Below, one piece after another: positions 51,068-59,924 of a stretch of DNA of 64,000 nt. Under the pieces are notes generated by a model. It saw nothing but the letters and a program-made list of their open reading frames with translations. It was not told where the DNA came from and made no database searches. The DNA is from Marinibacterium anthonyi (lineage in GTDB: Bacteria; Pseudomonadota; Alphaproteobacteria; Rhodobacterales; Rhodobacteraceae). The position numbers and the translations under genes were made by a program. The first letter of the stretch is position 1; the number at the start of each line of letters is the position of its first letter. The stretch lies in NCBI GenBank assembly GCA_003217735.2, contig CP031585.1, positions 3,025,501 to 3,089,500 of the forward strand, written 5' to 3'.

Positions 51068-51610
51068 TCACAGGTCCAGCGGGGCGCGCGCCATCTCGTC
51101 TGCGACGGCGTCATCGATGGGGGTGTCAAAGCTCATCAGGATGTAGCCCAGCACCGAATAGAACCCCACCGTCGCGATCAGGTCGAAGACGCCCTTGCGT
51201 GTGATGGCATCGGCCAGTTCGCCATCCAGCGCCGCCGGCAGCCTGCGATCGTCGATCAGCGCATCCACCGCGCGGGCGATCAGCCCGTCCTCGCCGTCGG
51301 GCATGTGCTTGAGCGCCGCGATGCGGGCGTCGGAAAACCCCAGCTTGCGGGCGCGGGACACGTGGTGCGCCCATTCGTAGGGCGACCCGAACCGGTAAGC
51401 CGTGCGCAGGATCACCACCTCGGACCTCTCCGCGCCGAGGGCACTGTCCTTGACCACATGGGCGCGCAGCGGCGCCCAGGCCTTCAGCAGGTCGGGGTGA
51501 TGCGCCATCACCCGGTAGACGTTCAGCTGGCCCGCAAACCCGTCGCGCAGATCCAGGGCGTCGGGCGGCCAGTCGGCATCGGAAAGCGGCAGGGGACGGG
51601 GATCAGGCAT
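51068..51610 (-). CDS. Carboxymuconolactone decarboxylase-family protein
   Basis: A 180-residue all-helical CMD protein. ERSEVVILRTAYRFGSPYEW followed by AHHVSRARKLGF is the family motif: the Glu and the two His are kept, but there is no CxxC of the AhpD peroxidase type. ATG 51610 has AAGGA upstream. It lies inside the ugp-nagA operon, far from any gamma-carboxymuconolactone substrate gene. Its function is unknown, and it should not be taken as pcaC. Confidence 0.75.
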   Translation of the reverse strand: MPDPRPLPLSDADWPPDALDLRDGFAGQLNVYRVMAHHPDLLKAWAPLRAHVVKDSALGAERSEVVILRTAYRFGSPYEWAHHVSRARKLGFSDARIAALKHMPDGEDGLIARAVDALIDDRRLPAALDGELADAITRKGVFDLIATVGFYSVLGYILMSFDTPIDDAVADEMARAPLDL

Positions 51611-51685
51611 CTGGGTGTCCTTGGGGTTTCGTCCCACGCTATGCCCGGCGCGCGGCGGCCTCAAGGTCCGGTTGTCCCGCGCCCC

Positions 51686-52594
51686 CTAGAGTACGTCGAA
51701 ATCGACCCACAGCGCGGCATGATCGCTGGCATGGGGCCGGTGCCAGCCGACCGGCGCCAGCCGCTCGGCCTCTGTCGCGGGCACGTCGCGGGCCATGCCG
51801 ATGCGCTGCACCTGCGGACGGGCCGCGGGGAATCGCCGGGCCAGCGCGGGCGAGGCCAGCATGGCGTCGGGCCGCGACGGGCGGTTGGTGTCGGCGTTGA
51901 AATAGGTCCAGCGGTCGGTGGGCGCGAGACGGTCCAGCAGGTCGATGCTGAAGGGCGGCAGCAGCGGCGCGATGGCGGCGGCGTGGCCATCGGGATCGGG
52001 TTCGTTCAGGTCGCCCAGGATCAGCCAGAGCGCGTCATCGCCAAAGCGGGTGTCAATCAGGTGGCGCACCACCTCGGCCTCTTCGCGCCGCGTGGTCCAG
52101 GCGGCGACGGGGTCCGGGTACGGCGCCTTGAAATGGCAGATCACCAGCGTCACGCCCTGGACGGTGACCATCAGGCAATCGCGGCGCAGCGCGGGCGCGT
52201 CGGGCTTTTTCCCGCCCTCCAGCCCCAGCGCGCGGCGGGTGACATCGGCATGGCTGCGCACATCCTGCAGCGGCAGGCGCGACATGACCGCCACGTCCAG
52301 CCCGCGCCCGTCGTTGCCGGGCAGGCAGATGCGTTCGGGATAGGGGCGGAACCCGTCGACCGTCAGGTAGCGGTCGTGGAAGAAATCCAGCGTCTCCTGG
52401 TCGAACACCTCCTGCAGGGCGACCACATCCGCGTCGATCTCGCGCAGGACCGCCGCCGTCAGGCGCCGGTCCATCCGGTCGAGGCCGGGAATGACCCGTG
52501 TCCGGTCATCGCGGTCTTCGGCCCCGTCCAGCTGTGGGACGCCGTCGCGCATCCGCAGCCGCATGTTCTGGACGTTGAATGTGGCGACGCGCAT
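51686..52594 (-). CDS. Endonuclease/exonuclease/phosphatase-family hydrolase
   Basis: A 302-residue EEP-fold enzyme with the conserved TFNVQNM, ALQEV, VICHFKAP, GDLNEPD and SDHAALW in order, so all catalytic residues are present. No signal peptide, so it acts in the cytoplasm. EEP members cleave phosphodiesters in DNA, lipids or sugars. In an operon for a phosphodiester importer, a small phosphodiester is a possible substrate. GGGAAGGG precedes the ATG. Confidence 0.83.
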   Translation of the reverse strand: MRVATFNVQNMRLRMRDGVPQLDGAEDRDDRTRVIPGLDRMDRRLTAAVLREIDADVVALQEVFDQETLDFFHDRYLTVDGFRPYPERICLPGNDGRGLDVAVMSRLPLQDVRSHADVTRRALGLEGGKKPDAPALRRDCLMVTVQGVTLVICHFKAPYPDPVAAWTTRREEAEVVRHLIDTRFGDDALWLILGDLNEPDPDGHAAAIAPLLPPFSIDLLDRLAPTDRWTYFNADTNRPSRPDAMLASPALARRFPAARPQVQRIGMARDVPATEAERLAPVGWHRPHASDHAALWVDFDVL

Positions 52595-52618
52595 CGGTTC
52601 CCTTCCCCCCCAAGGGGT

Positions 52619-53491
52619 TCAGCCGAGGGATTTGTCGCGCAGATCCCGGTAGCCCGCAAGCGACCGCATGGTGCGGCCGTCGTCGATGGCGGCCAGGTCG
52701 AGGATCACGGTGTTGGCGATGGTCATCGGCACGACCAGCGATTGGGATTCCCCCGCGCCGCCCCGCGACACGGCGATCTGGGCATCAGGCGGCGGATCGA
52801 ACCGCGCGCCGCGCGGATCGGTCAGCGCAAGGCAGAGCGCGCCGCGCGCGGCGGCCAGCCGGCGCAGGCCCTGCAAATCGTCCGAGGCGCGGCGGAAGTT
52901 GATCAGCCACAGGACGTCGTCGCCGGTCATCCCGTGCAGCCATTCCACCCGCTGCTGCCCCATCGGCGACAGGTCCACCGCATCGCACCCCGACCGCCTG
53001 AGCCTGAGCGTCACAAGGCAGGCCAGCGCCGCCCCGTGGCCGGCGCCCATCAGGAAGATGCGGCCGGCGCCACGGAGGATCTGGGAAAACTTGCGGATGT
53101 CCGTGTCGCCCACCTGCCCGCGCAGGGCCTGAAGCGCCGAGATCTCGCTTTCCAGGATCGAATTGAACAGCCCGTCCTCGCCCGCGCGCGCCAGGCGCGC
53201 GGCGATGCGGGCGGGGGCGTTTTCGTATTCGCCCTGCCCTTCGATCAGGCTGGCCTGCAGGAAGGCGCGGAAATCCGGATAGCCCTTGAACCCCAGCCGC
53301 CGCGCCAGCCGCACGGCGGACGCCGGGTGGACCCCGGCGCGCGACGACACCTCCTTGCCGTTTTCCATCGCCGCCCGGACCGGGTCGCGGCGCAGGACGT
53401 CGAGGATGCGGCCATCGGCATCGGTCAGCCGGTCGGAATGCTGGCTGATCAGGTCGCCAAGACAGGCTGGGATGTCGTCGCGCTTGTCCAC
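52619..53491 (-). CDS. MurR/RpiR-family regulator
   Basis: A 290-residue regulator with an HTH_6 domain (about 1-80; [20 protein letters not shown]) and a SIS domain (about 120-260; [15 protein letters not shown]). SIS domains bind sugar phosphates; this family often governs amino-sugar operons, which fits nagA downstream. The proposed GTG start at 53491 lies within the ugpC end, overlapping by 43 bp; GGGG stands 7 nt before it. No ATG fits the domain start. A palindrome before ugpB (58334-58350) could be its operator. Confidence 0.83.
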   Translation of the reverse strand: MDKRDDIPACLGDLISQHSDRLTDADGRILDVLRRDPVRAAMENGKEVSSRAGVHPASAVRLARRLGFKGYPDFRAFLQASLIEGQGEYENAPARIAARLARAGEDGLFNSILESEISALQALRGQVGDTDIRKFSQILRGAGRIFLMGAGHGAALACLVTLRLRRSGCDAVDLSPMGQQRVEWLHGMTGDDVLWLINFRRASDDLQGLRRLAAARGALCLALTDPRGARFDPPPDAQIAVSRGGAGESQSLVVPMTIANTVILDLAAIDDGRTMRSLAGYRDLRDKSLG

Positions 53492-54546
53492 GTGTGTCCC
53501 CGGGTTGCATTCGGCCTCGAAGCATGGATGGCGGCGCCGGTTTCGGGATCGAAACACAGCGCCCGATCCGGGTCGAAGGCCAGCCAGACCTGTTCGCCTT
53601 CCCCCGGCACATCCGCACCGCGGGCCACCACCGCCGACATGCGGCCCACGGCGCTGTCGCAATAAAGGATCACGGTCGAACCGGTCATCTCGGCCAGCGC
53701 CACCCGCGCCGCGATCGCGGCGCGCTGGGGCGCGGTCCGACAGACCTCAAGCGCGTCGGGGCGAAAGCCGACCTCGACATCGCGCGGGCCGGTCCAACCG
53801 TCGAGCTGGCCCGAGGCGGCGAAGTTCATCGGCGGCTGGCCCAGGAAGCCCGCGACGAAACGGTTGGCGGGGCGGTCGTAGATGGCGGCGGGCGTGTCGA
53901 ATTGCTGCAGGTGGCCGTCCTTCATCACCGCGATGCGGTCGGCCAGCGACAGGGCTTCGGTCTGGTCATGGGTGACGTAGATGATCGTGGCGCCCAGTTG
54001 GCGATGCAGGTCCTTGATTTCCGTCCGCATGGCGACGCGCAAGGCATTGTCGAGGTTGGACAGCGGTTCGTCCATCAGGAAGGTCGAGGCATTGCGCGCC
54101 ATCGCCCGCCCCATCGCCACCCGCTGGCGTTGCCCGCCCGACAGCGCGCCGGGCTTGCGGTCCAGGTACGGCGTCAGCTGCAGCATCTCGGCCACCTCGT
54201 GCGCGCGGGCCAGTCGTTCGCGTTTGGGCACCCGGCGCAGTTCCAGCCCGAAGGCGATGTTCTGCAGCACCGACATGTGGGGATACAAGGCGTAGTTCTG
54301 GAAGATCATCGCGATGTCGCGGTCCTGCGGCGCCAGGTCGTTGGCCCGCGTCCCGTCGATCAGCAGATCACCGTCGCGGCAGGGTTCCAGCCCGGCAATC
54401 AGGCGCAGCAGCGTGGACTTGCCGCAGCCCGACGGCCCGACGATCACGATGAATTCGCCATGTGCGATGTCCATCGACACGCCGTGCAGCACCTGCGGGC
54501 CGTTGTCGTAGGACTTGCGGATGTCGGTCAGGGTGATGGCGCTCAT
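53449..54546 (-). CDS. ugpC: UgpC/MalK-type ABC transporter ATP-binding protein
   Basis: A 365-residue ATPase with Walker [11 protein letters not shown]-loop [11 protein letters not shown], signature [14 protein letters not shown], Walker [12 protein letters not shown] and YVTHDQTEA. From about residue 240 it has the TOBE/OB domain of the MalK group. ATG 54546 overlaps the upstream phosphodiesterase stop. The last about 15 codons, shared with the start of the RpiR gene, are a species-specific tail. Confidence 0.9.
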   Translation of the reverse strand: MSAITLTDIRKSYDNGPQVLHGVSMDIAHGEFIVIVGPSGCGKSTLLRLIAGLEPCRDGDLLIDGTRANDLAPQDRDIAMIFQNYALYPHMSVLQNIAFGLELRRVPKRERLARAHEVAEMLQLTPYLDRKPGALSGGQRQRVAMGRAMARNASTFLMDEPLSNLDNALRVAMRTEIKDLHRQLGATIIYVTHDQTEALSLADRIAVMKDGHLQQFDTPAAIYDRPANRFVAGFLGQPPMNFAASGQLDGWTGPRDVEVGFRPDALEVCRTAPQRAAIAARVALAEMTGSTVILYCDSAVGRMSAVVARGADVPGEGEQVWLAFDPDRALCFDPETGAAIHASRPNATRGHTWTSATTSQPVLAT

Positions 54547-55286
54547 GCCCTGGCCTCCCGGAACCGGTCGCGCAGCGATATGGCCAGCGTCGGGCGGTCG
54601 GTGGTGAAGACCTTGACGCCAAGCGCCAGCGCCTTGTCGATCTGCGCACGCGTGTGGGCGGCCCAACAGCCGAATTCAAGCCCCGCCGCCTGCGCGCGGT
54701 CCATCATCGCCGCATCGGCCAGGTCGATGTTCACGCCAATCTCGGTCAACCCGTGGGCCTTCGCCATTTCGATCACCGCGCCGATGCCCAGCTGGGTCAG
54801 CACCGGCGGGCTGACCAGCCACAGGACCGGGCGGTCGGTGGCGGCCATCAATTCATCGCACGACGCGATCAGGAAGGAGGAAAACCCGGTGCGTTCCAGC
54901 ATGCCTTCGCGGGCCAGTTCCGCGATCACGCTCGGCACGAAGTCGGGATAGGCGCCCGCCCTGCCCGGCTTGATCTCGCACCGGAAGGTGACGGCGCTGT
55001 CGCGGTAGATGGCGCAGAGTTCGGCCATCGAAATCGGATGCTCTCCGGCGGAATAATAGATCGTGGCGGCGCGCACCTGCGCCTCGCTCAGCGCGTTGAT
55101 CTCGCCGCTGGCGTCGGTGGTGCGGTCCAGCGTGGCGTCGTGGTGCACCATGATGGCGCCATCGGCGGTGGGGTGGACATCGAATTCCACCTCTTCCAGG
55201 GCCATGGCGGCGGTGGCGCGGAAACCGGTCGGGGTGCTGTCACCGAACTCCAGGGTGCCGCCACGGTGGGATGCGATGCGTGTCAT
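54543..55286 (-). CDS. ugpQ: Glycerophosphodiester phosphodiesterase
   Basis: A 247-residue TIM-barrel GDPD. IASHRGG and [20 protein letters not shown] are present, and CEIKPG holds the ExK pair. The usual PENT/ENS is GDST, so the metal ligand Glu is Asp, a conservative change. No signal peptide, so it works in the cytoplasm on imported glycerophosphodiesters to give glycerol-3-phosphate. ATG 55286 has AAAGG 8 nt upstream; ATG 55304 is the alternative. It is embedded between permease and ATPase genes, as in Ugp systems. Confidence 0.85.
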   Translation of the reverse strand: MTRIASHRGGTLEFGDSTPTGFRATAAMALEEVEFDVHPTADGAIMVHHDATLDRTTDASGEINALSEAQVRAATIYYSAGEHPISMAELCAIYRDSAVTFRCEIKPGRAGAYPDFVPSVIAELAREGMLERTGFSSFLIASCDELMAATDRPVLWLVSPPVLTQLGIGAVIEMAKAHGLTEIGVNIDLADAAMMDRAQAAGLEFGCWAAHTRAQIDKALALGVKVFTTDRPTLAISLRDRFREARA

Positions 55287-55308
55287 GGGGATTGCCTTTG
55301 TCATTGGA

Positions 55309-56148
55309 TCACTTGACCGCGCCCATCATGATCCCGCGCACCAGGTGACGCTCGACCAGGAAGAAGCCCAGAAGGACCGGAAGGATGGTGATGGTGGAGG
55401 CGGCCATGACCAGCGGCCAGTCGATCACGTCCTCGCCCGGGTTGATCCGGTAAAGACGGGCCAGACCGACCTGCAGCGTGTACATGTCCTCGCGCCCGAT
55501 GGCGACAAGGGGCCAGATGTAGTTGTTCCATTCGCCGATGAAGATATAAAGCCCCATCGACAGGATCGCCGGTTTCGAAATCGGCACGATGACCCGCCAC
55601 AGCACCTGAAGCGCGTTGGCCCCGTCCATGTAGGCGGCCTCGTCCAGGGCACGCGGGATTCCCCGGATGTACTGGCGCAGGAAGAAGGCGGCGAACCCGT
55701 TCGAGATGGCGGGCAGGATCAGGCCGGAATAGGTGTCCAGCAGGCCCGCGCGCGCCAGCGTCAGGTAATTGGGGATCAGCGTGATGTGGCTGGGGATCAT
55801 CAGCGTGGCGACGACGGCGGCGAACATCAGGTTGCCGCCGGGAAAGTCGTAGCGGGCAAAGGCAAAGGCCGCCATGGTCGCCACCGCCAGCCCGATCAGC
55901 GTGACCGCGCCGGACACGATCACCGAATTCAGCAGGTAGCGGGCAAAATTGTACTGCCCGAATGCCACCTGGTAGTTGCGGAAGGTGAAATCCACCGTCC
56001 CGCCGTAATAGGCATCCGTCGTCTGGAACGACATCCAGATCGAATACAGCACCGGCGACAGGAACAGCAGCCCGGCCGCCAGCGCCAGCGCGCCCAGGTC
56101 CGGGATCACCGGCACGGCGGTGGCGGTGTCGATGGTGTCAGGCTTCAT
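55309..56148 (-). CDS. ugpE: Ugp-type ABC transporter permease 2
   Basis: A 279-residue permease of the MalG/UgpE class with about six helices. The EAA motif is DEAAYMDGANALQVLWRVIV and the preceding LPAISNGFAAFFLRQYI is UgpE-like. Its start overlaps the ugpA end by 11 bp. The short N-terminus before the first helix is charged and cytoplasmic. Confidence 0.9.
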   Translation of the reverse strand: MKPDTIDTATAVPVIPDLGALALAAGLLFLSPVLYSIWMSFQTTDAYYGGTVDFTFRNYQVAFGQYNFARYLLNSVIVSGAVTLIGLAVATMAAFAFARYDFPGGNLMFAAVVATLMIPSHITLIPNYLTLARAGLLDTYSGLILPAISNGFAAFFLRQYIRGIPRALDEAAYMDGANALQVLWRVIVPISKPAILSMGLYIFIGEWNNYIWPLVAIGREDMYTLQVGLARLYRINPGEDVIDWPLVMAASTITILPVLLGFFLVERHLVRGIMMGAVK

Positions 56149-57007
56149 AATGAACCCTCCGCCCGATGACGCGGGACTTCAGCAGCGCCAGCGCGATCAG
56201 GATGATGAACAAAAGCACCGCAAGCGCCGACCCCAGCCCGATGTCGAACAGCGTGAACCCCACCCGGTACAGCATGTTGACCAACATGTCGGTGGCGCCC
56301 GCCGGCCCGCCATGGGTCATGACGTCGACGATGGTGAAGACCTGGAAGGCGTCGATCACCGACACGACCAGCAGGAAATAGGTGGTGGGCATGACCAGCG
56401 GCACGGTGATGCGGCGAAAGACGTGGAACCGGCGGCCGCCATCGACCGAGGCGGCGTCGTACAGTTCCGTCGGGATCGCCTGCAGCCCGGCAAGATAGAT
56501 GATGATGTCGTAGCCCAGCTGCTTCCAGGTGTTGACGAAGATCAGCACCCCAAGCGCCAGTTGCGGGTCCTGCATCCAGGGCACCTTGCCCAGGCCCAGC
56601 AGCTGCAGAAGCCCGTTCATCATGCCCCAATCGGTCGAGAACACCCAGGAGAACACCACGCCGATCGCCACGGTCGACGTGACCGACGGCAGGAACAGCG
56701 CCCCGCGAATGACCCGCGACACCCCGGTTTCCCGCATCAGCCGCGTGGCGATCAGCAGCGCAAGGCCCAGGCGGATCGGAACCGAGATCACGGTGAAGAC
56801 GGCCGAGACGCGCAGCGCGTTCCAGAATTCGCGGCTGTCCAGCAGCAGGCGGTAATTGTCCAGCCCGACCCAGGGTTTGGTGGGCGACAGGAAGTCCCAT
56901 TCGCGGAACGACAGGTTCACGCTGGTGACGATGGGCACATAGGTAAAGACCGCGATGAAGCCCAGAAGCGGCAGCGCGAAAAGGTAAGGTGTCAGGCGTC
57001 GGAGCAT
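56138..57007 (-). CDS. ugpA: Ugp-type ABC transporter permease 1
   Basis: A 289-residue permease of the MalF/UgpA class with about six helices: PYLFALPLLGFIAVFTYVPI opens it, and the EAA motif is YDAASVDGGRRFHVFRRITV. It forms the channel with UgpE. A 54-bp gap with a hairpin separates it from ugpB. Confidence 0.9.
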   Translation of the reverse strand: MLRRLTPYLFALPLLGFIAVFTYVPIVTSVNLSFREWDFLSPTKPWVGLDNYRLLLDSREFWNALRVSAVFTVISVPIRLGLALLIATRLMRETGVSRVIRGALFLPSVTSTVAIGVVFSWVFSTDWGMMNGLLQLLGLGKVPWMQDPQLALGVLIFVNTWKQLGYDIIIYLAGLQAIPTELYDAASVDGGRRFHVFRRITVPLVMPTTYFLLVVSVIDAFQVFTIVDVMTHGGPAGATDMLVNMLYRVGFTLFDIGLGSALAVLLFIILIALALLKSRVIGRRVHYEA

Positions 57008-57027
57008 CGTCGATCGCTTTGGGCTGT

Positions 57028-57053
57028 GGCGGGGCCCCGAACGGGACCCCGCC
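57028..57053 (-). other. Hairpin between ugpB and ugpA
   Basis: GGCGGGG (57028-57034) and CCCCGCC (57047-57053) with further inner pairs (CCC/GGG after one mismatch) and a GAAC loop. It lies 9 nt after the ugpB stop on the minus strand and has no T-run. It should stabilise ugpB mRNA relative to the permease genes. Confidence 0.7.
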
Positions 57054-57061
57054 TTGGGGGA

Positions 57062-58321
57062 TCACTTGGCCAGGCGGTCGGCTTCGGCGCGGGTGGCGGC
57101 GGCGAATTCGGTCAGGACCTCCTGCGGGTCGCGCTGGCCCAGGGCCATGGCCTGCCACTGGTCGTATTCCGACGCGCGCATCCAGGTGACGACCGGCGGA
57201 CGCGGACGGCCGCGGGCGAAATCCAGCTGGTCGATGGCGACGCGGATGCCCGGCTCGGTCGCAAGCGCTTCGGCGGCAAGCGGCTGGTCTGGCGTGGCCT
57301 TGTTGATCGGCATGTAGCCGGTGGCGGCGAACCAGATCGCGTTCGATTCCGGCGAGGCGGCGAAGCTCACGAACTTGTAGGCGGCGTCCTGGACCTCTTT
57401 GTCCGACGTCGACAGGATGCCGATGCCGGCGCCCCCGATCGGCACGCGGCAGACCTTGTTGCAGGGCATCGGCATGACGACCACGTCATCGCCCAGCGAG
57501 GATTTGGCCCGCCCGTAATTGCCGGTGCTGTCCATCAGGATCCCCGCCTTGCCGGCAAAGAAGGAATCCTTGCCGTTGGATTCCTTGGTCACGCCATCGG
57601 GCGAGGCAACCTTGTATTCATGCACAAGGCTCGACATCCATTCATAGGCCTCGACCGTGTTCGGCGCGTCGATCAGGATCTCGCCCGACTTGCTGTCGAT
57701 CAGGTCGCTGTCGTTGTCCATGATCAGACCCCAGCGGGCGAACTGACCCGGTGCCACGATGCCATAGATGCCGTCGTCCCCCAGCTTGTCGGTGATCTGC
57801 TGCGCGGCGGCCAGCACGTCGTCATAGGTCTTCAGCGGGGTATCGTCGGACAGGCCGGCCTTTTCGAAGATGGCCTTGTTGAAGTACAGGACCGGGGTCG
57901 AGGAGTTGAAGGGCACGATATAGGTCTTGCCGTCGAACACCCCCACTTCGCGGGCGAAATCGTACAGGTCGTCCTTCAGCGGATCGGCGTCGAAATAGGG
58001 CGTCAGGTCGATCAGCACGTCACGGTCCGCAAACAGGCCGTAGCGGGTGACTTCCATGATGACCGCGTCGGGCGCGCGGCGCGCCGGTATGGCGGCCTGC
58101 AGCTTAGCGACGATGTCGTTGTAATTGCCGATCTGCTGGGCTTCGATGTCGATGCCGGGGTTGGCGGCTTCGAAATTGGCGATGATCTTGTCCAGCGCCT
58201 CGCCCGAGGCACCGCCGAAGCTGTGCCAGAATTCGACCTTGGTGTCGGCAAAGGCCAGGCTGGTGGTGCCAAGCAGGACGGCGACAGCCGCGCCGGCGAT
58301 GGGGTGCAATTTTGCAATCAT
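57062..58321 (-). CDS. ugpB: Ugp-type ABC transporter substrate-binding protein
   Basis: A 419-residue secreted receptor of the SBP_bac_1 family. Residues 1 to about 25 are a signal (KLHPIAGAAVAVLLGTTSLA, cleaved before ADTKVEF). VEFWHSFGGASGEALDKIIA and PVLYFNKAIFEKAGL are typical of UgpB. Ligands of UgpB are glycerol-3-phosphate or glycerophosphodiesters; the operon content leaves room for a GlcNAc-containing phosphodiester. ATG 58321 has GAGGGA 6 nt upstream. Confidence 0.88.
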   Translation of the reverse strand: MIAKLHPIAGAAVAVLLGTTSLAFADTKVEFWHSFGGASGEALDKIIANFEAANPGIDIEAQQIGNYNDIVAKLQAAIPARRAPDAVIMEVTRYGLFADRDVLIDLTPYFDADPLKDDLYDFAREVGVFDGKTYIVPFNSSTPVLYFNKAIFEKAGLSDDTPLKTYDDVLAAAQQITDKLGDDGIYGIVAPGQFARWGLIMDNDSDLIDSKSGEILIDAPNTVEAYEWMSSLVHEYKVASPDGVTKESNGKDSFFAGKAGILMDSTGNYGRAKSSLGDDVVVMPMPCNKVCRVPIGGAGIGILSTSDKEVQDAAYKFVSFAASPESNAIWFAATGYMPINKATPDQPLAAEALATEPGIRVAIDQLDFARGRPRPPVVTWMRASEYDQWQAMALGQRDPQEVLTEFAAATRAEADRLAK

Positions 58322-58333
58322 GATGGTCCCTCG

Positions 58334-58350
58334 TTGCAATGGGAATTGCA
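58334..58350. promoter_or_regulatory. Palindrome before ugpB
   Basis: TTGCAAT and ATTGCA around GGGA form a short dyad 13 bp before the ugpB start. The position in the leader suits a repressor site; the RpiR protein encoded in the operon is the candidate. Confidence 0.4.
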
Positions 58351-58356
58351 GTGATG

Positions 58357-58381
58357 TTCGCCGCCCGCTTTAGGCGGCGAA
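58357..58381 (-). other. Nine-bp hairpin in the ugpB leader
   Basis: TTCGCCGCC (58357-58365) and GGCGGCGAA (58373-58381) around seven bases, perfectly paired. No T-run on either side. It could be the end of the upstream GS transcript or a leader hairpin of ugpB. Confidence 0.6.
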
Positions 58382-58417
58382 TGTGACGGGGACCCCAAAT
58401 CCAGATGAAAGTTTCTT

Positions 58418-58463
58418 GACGGTCACGACAGGGCGCCACAGGGCGCAGCGGTGCGTGACCGTC
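58418..58463. repeat. 10-bp inverted repeat after the GS-like gene
   Basis: GACGGTCACG (58418-58427) and CGTGACCGTC (58454-58463) with a 26-base loop that itself holds ACAGGGCGC twice. It begins 6 nt after the GS-like stop. It is either the 3' stem of the TRAP-Rieske-GS transcript or part of the ugp promoter. Confidence 0.65.
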
Positions 58464-58469
58464 CGTTGG

Positions 58470-59924
58470 TCAGAGCAGGCCGAAGTATTCCCGCTGTTCC
58501 CATTCCGACACGGTCGACAGGTACCTGTTCCATTCGGCCCGTTTCAGGGTCGAGATGTAGCCGGTGAAATCCGCCCCCAGCGTGTCGGCAAACAGCGTTC
58601 CGCCCTCGAAAGCGGTGATCGCGTCGATCAGACTGCCGGGCAGGCGCACGGCATCGCTGTCATAAGGCGTCAGCACCGGGGGCGGCGCGGTCAGGCCCTG
58701 TTCGACACCCGACAGACCGGCCAGGATCTGGGCGGCGAAGACGTAGTACGGATTGGCCGCCGGTTCCGCCACGCGGTTTTCCACGCGGGATGCGCCATCG
58801 CCCGGCGCCATCAGCCCCCGGACCATCGCACCGCGGTTGTCGCGGCCCCACTGGATGCGGTCGGGGGCCATCTGGAACGGCTGATAGCGCTTGTAGCCGT
58901 TCACCGTGGGAGTCGTCAGGACACAGGCTTCGGCCGCGTGGGCCAGCAACCCGGCGATCCAGGCCGACGCCTCGGGCGTCAGATCATTGCCCGATGGCAT
59001 GAAAAGGTTGCGCCCCGCGCCGTCCAGCAGCGACTGGTGCAGGTGCCATCCGGCGCTGGCGCCCTTGTCGATGCGCGGGCGGCACATGAAGGTGGCGTGC
59101 AGGCCCCGGCGCGCGGCGACCTCCTTGGCCATGGCACGCAGCATGATCATGTTGTCGGCCTGCTGCATGGGACCCAGCGGGTCGAACACGAACTCCACCT
59201 GCCCCGGCCCCATCTCGATCTCGACCGAGCGCACCGGCAGGCCCAGCCCCTGCGCCGCCCGGCGCAGATCGTCCAGCGCGGGTTCCAGCGTGTCGTAGAC
59301 GGTTTCGGACAGGAACTGGTAGCCCGGCGCCATCAGTTCGGTTTCGGGCGGCATGGGGGGCATGCCGCCGTCGGAATGGGCCCGTTTCGGGTCGGTGACA
59401 CGGAACAGGTGGAATTCCACTTCCAGCCCGAAACAGGCCTGCCATCCCCTTGCGTCCAGCTTTTCCACCGCCCGGCGCAGCACCTGGCGGGGCGAGAACG
59501 TCACCGGCCGCCCGTCCGGGAAACACAGGTCACACAGGATCCACGCCGAATGCCCCGACCACGGCAGCACCCGGAAGGTCGCGGGATCGGGGATCAGCAG
59601 CATGTCGCCCGCCCCCGTCATCGCGCCATCGCCCTGCCCGGCGTCGCCGGACCAGACCGGAAAGGCGGTGCGCCCCGACGTGTCCTTCAACAGCAGCGTC
59701 GACGGCGCCCCCAGCCCCGACCGGAAGACCGACGGCAAGGCCCCCACCGTCACCGTCTTGCCGCGCAGCACCCCGTGCGGGTCGGCGAACAGGACCCGGA
59801 CCGTTTCCAGCCCCTCGCTTTCGGCGCGGACCAGCACCTCTTCGGCCAGTTCCAGCGCTGCCGCGTCCAGCAACCCGTCGCGCGCCAGCCGTCCTTCGGC
59901 CAGCCGATGATCTGTGTCGCTCAT
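58470..59924 (-). CDS. Glutamine synthetase-family ligase (probable gamma-glutamylamide synthetase)
   Basis: A 484-residue glutamine synthetase-fold enzyme. The Mn ligands are in FGLEVEFHLF and EIEMGPGQVEF, the His in AGWHLHQSLLDG, the nucleotide and substrate motif in NGYKRYQPF and WGRDNRGAMVRG, and RVENRVAEPAANPY near the end. It differs from GlnA enough to suggest a PuuA-like or TdnQ-like ligase joining glutamate to an amine. The ATG overlaps the Rieske oxygenase stop, tying the two functions together. No TdnT amidase is present. Confidence 0.8.
   Translation of the reverse strand: MSDTDHRLAEGRLARDGLLDAAALELAEEVLVRAESEGLETVRVLFADPHGVLRGKTVTVGALPSVFRSGLGAPSTLLLKDTSGRTAFPVWSGDAGQGDGAMTGAGDMLLIPDPATFRVLPWSGHSAWILCDLCFPDGRPVTFSPRQVLRRAVEKLDARGWQACFGLEVEFHLFRVTDPKRAHSDGGMPPMPPETELMAPGYQFLSETVYDTLEPALDDLRRAAQGLGLPVRSVEIEMGPGQVEFVFDPLGPMQQADNMIMLRAMAKEVAARRGLHATFMCRPRIDKGASAGWHLHQSLLDGAGRNLFMPSGNDLTPEASAWIAGLLAHAAEACVLTTPTVNGYKRYQPFQMAPDRIQWGRDNRGAMVRGLMAPGDGASRVENRVAEPAANPYYVFAAQILAGLSGVEQGLTAPPPVLTPYDSDAVRLPGSLIDAITAFEGGTLFADTLGADFTGYISTLKRAEWNRYLSTVSEWEQREYFGLL

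Noticed and set aside
51068-51610. Assignment as pcaC (4-carboxymuconolactone decarboxylase)
   Set aside because: It belongs to the wider CMD family, lies within a ugp-nagA operon and is longer than PcaC.
49646-53665. A plus-strand open frame of over 1,300 codons opposite the nagA-ugp operon
   Set aside because: Low-complexity His/Arg/Gln/Gly-rich translation with no domain, complementary to genes with clear homology. It is a GC-bias shadow.
56120-58354. Long plus-strand open frame opposite ugpA and ugpB
   Set aside because: Same composition-driven artefact; the minus strand encodes recognisable transporter genes.
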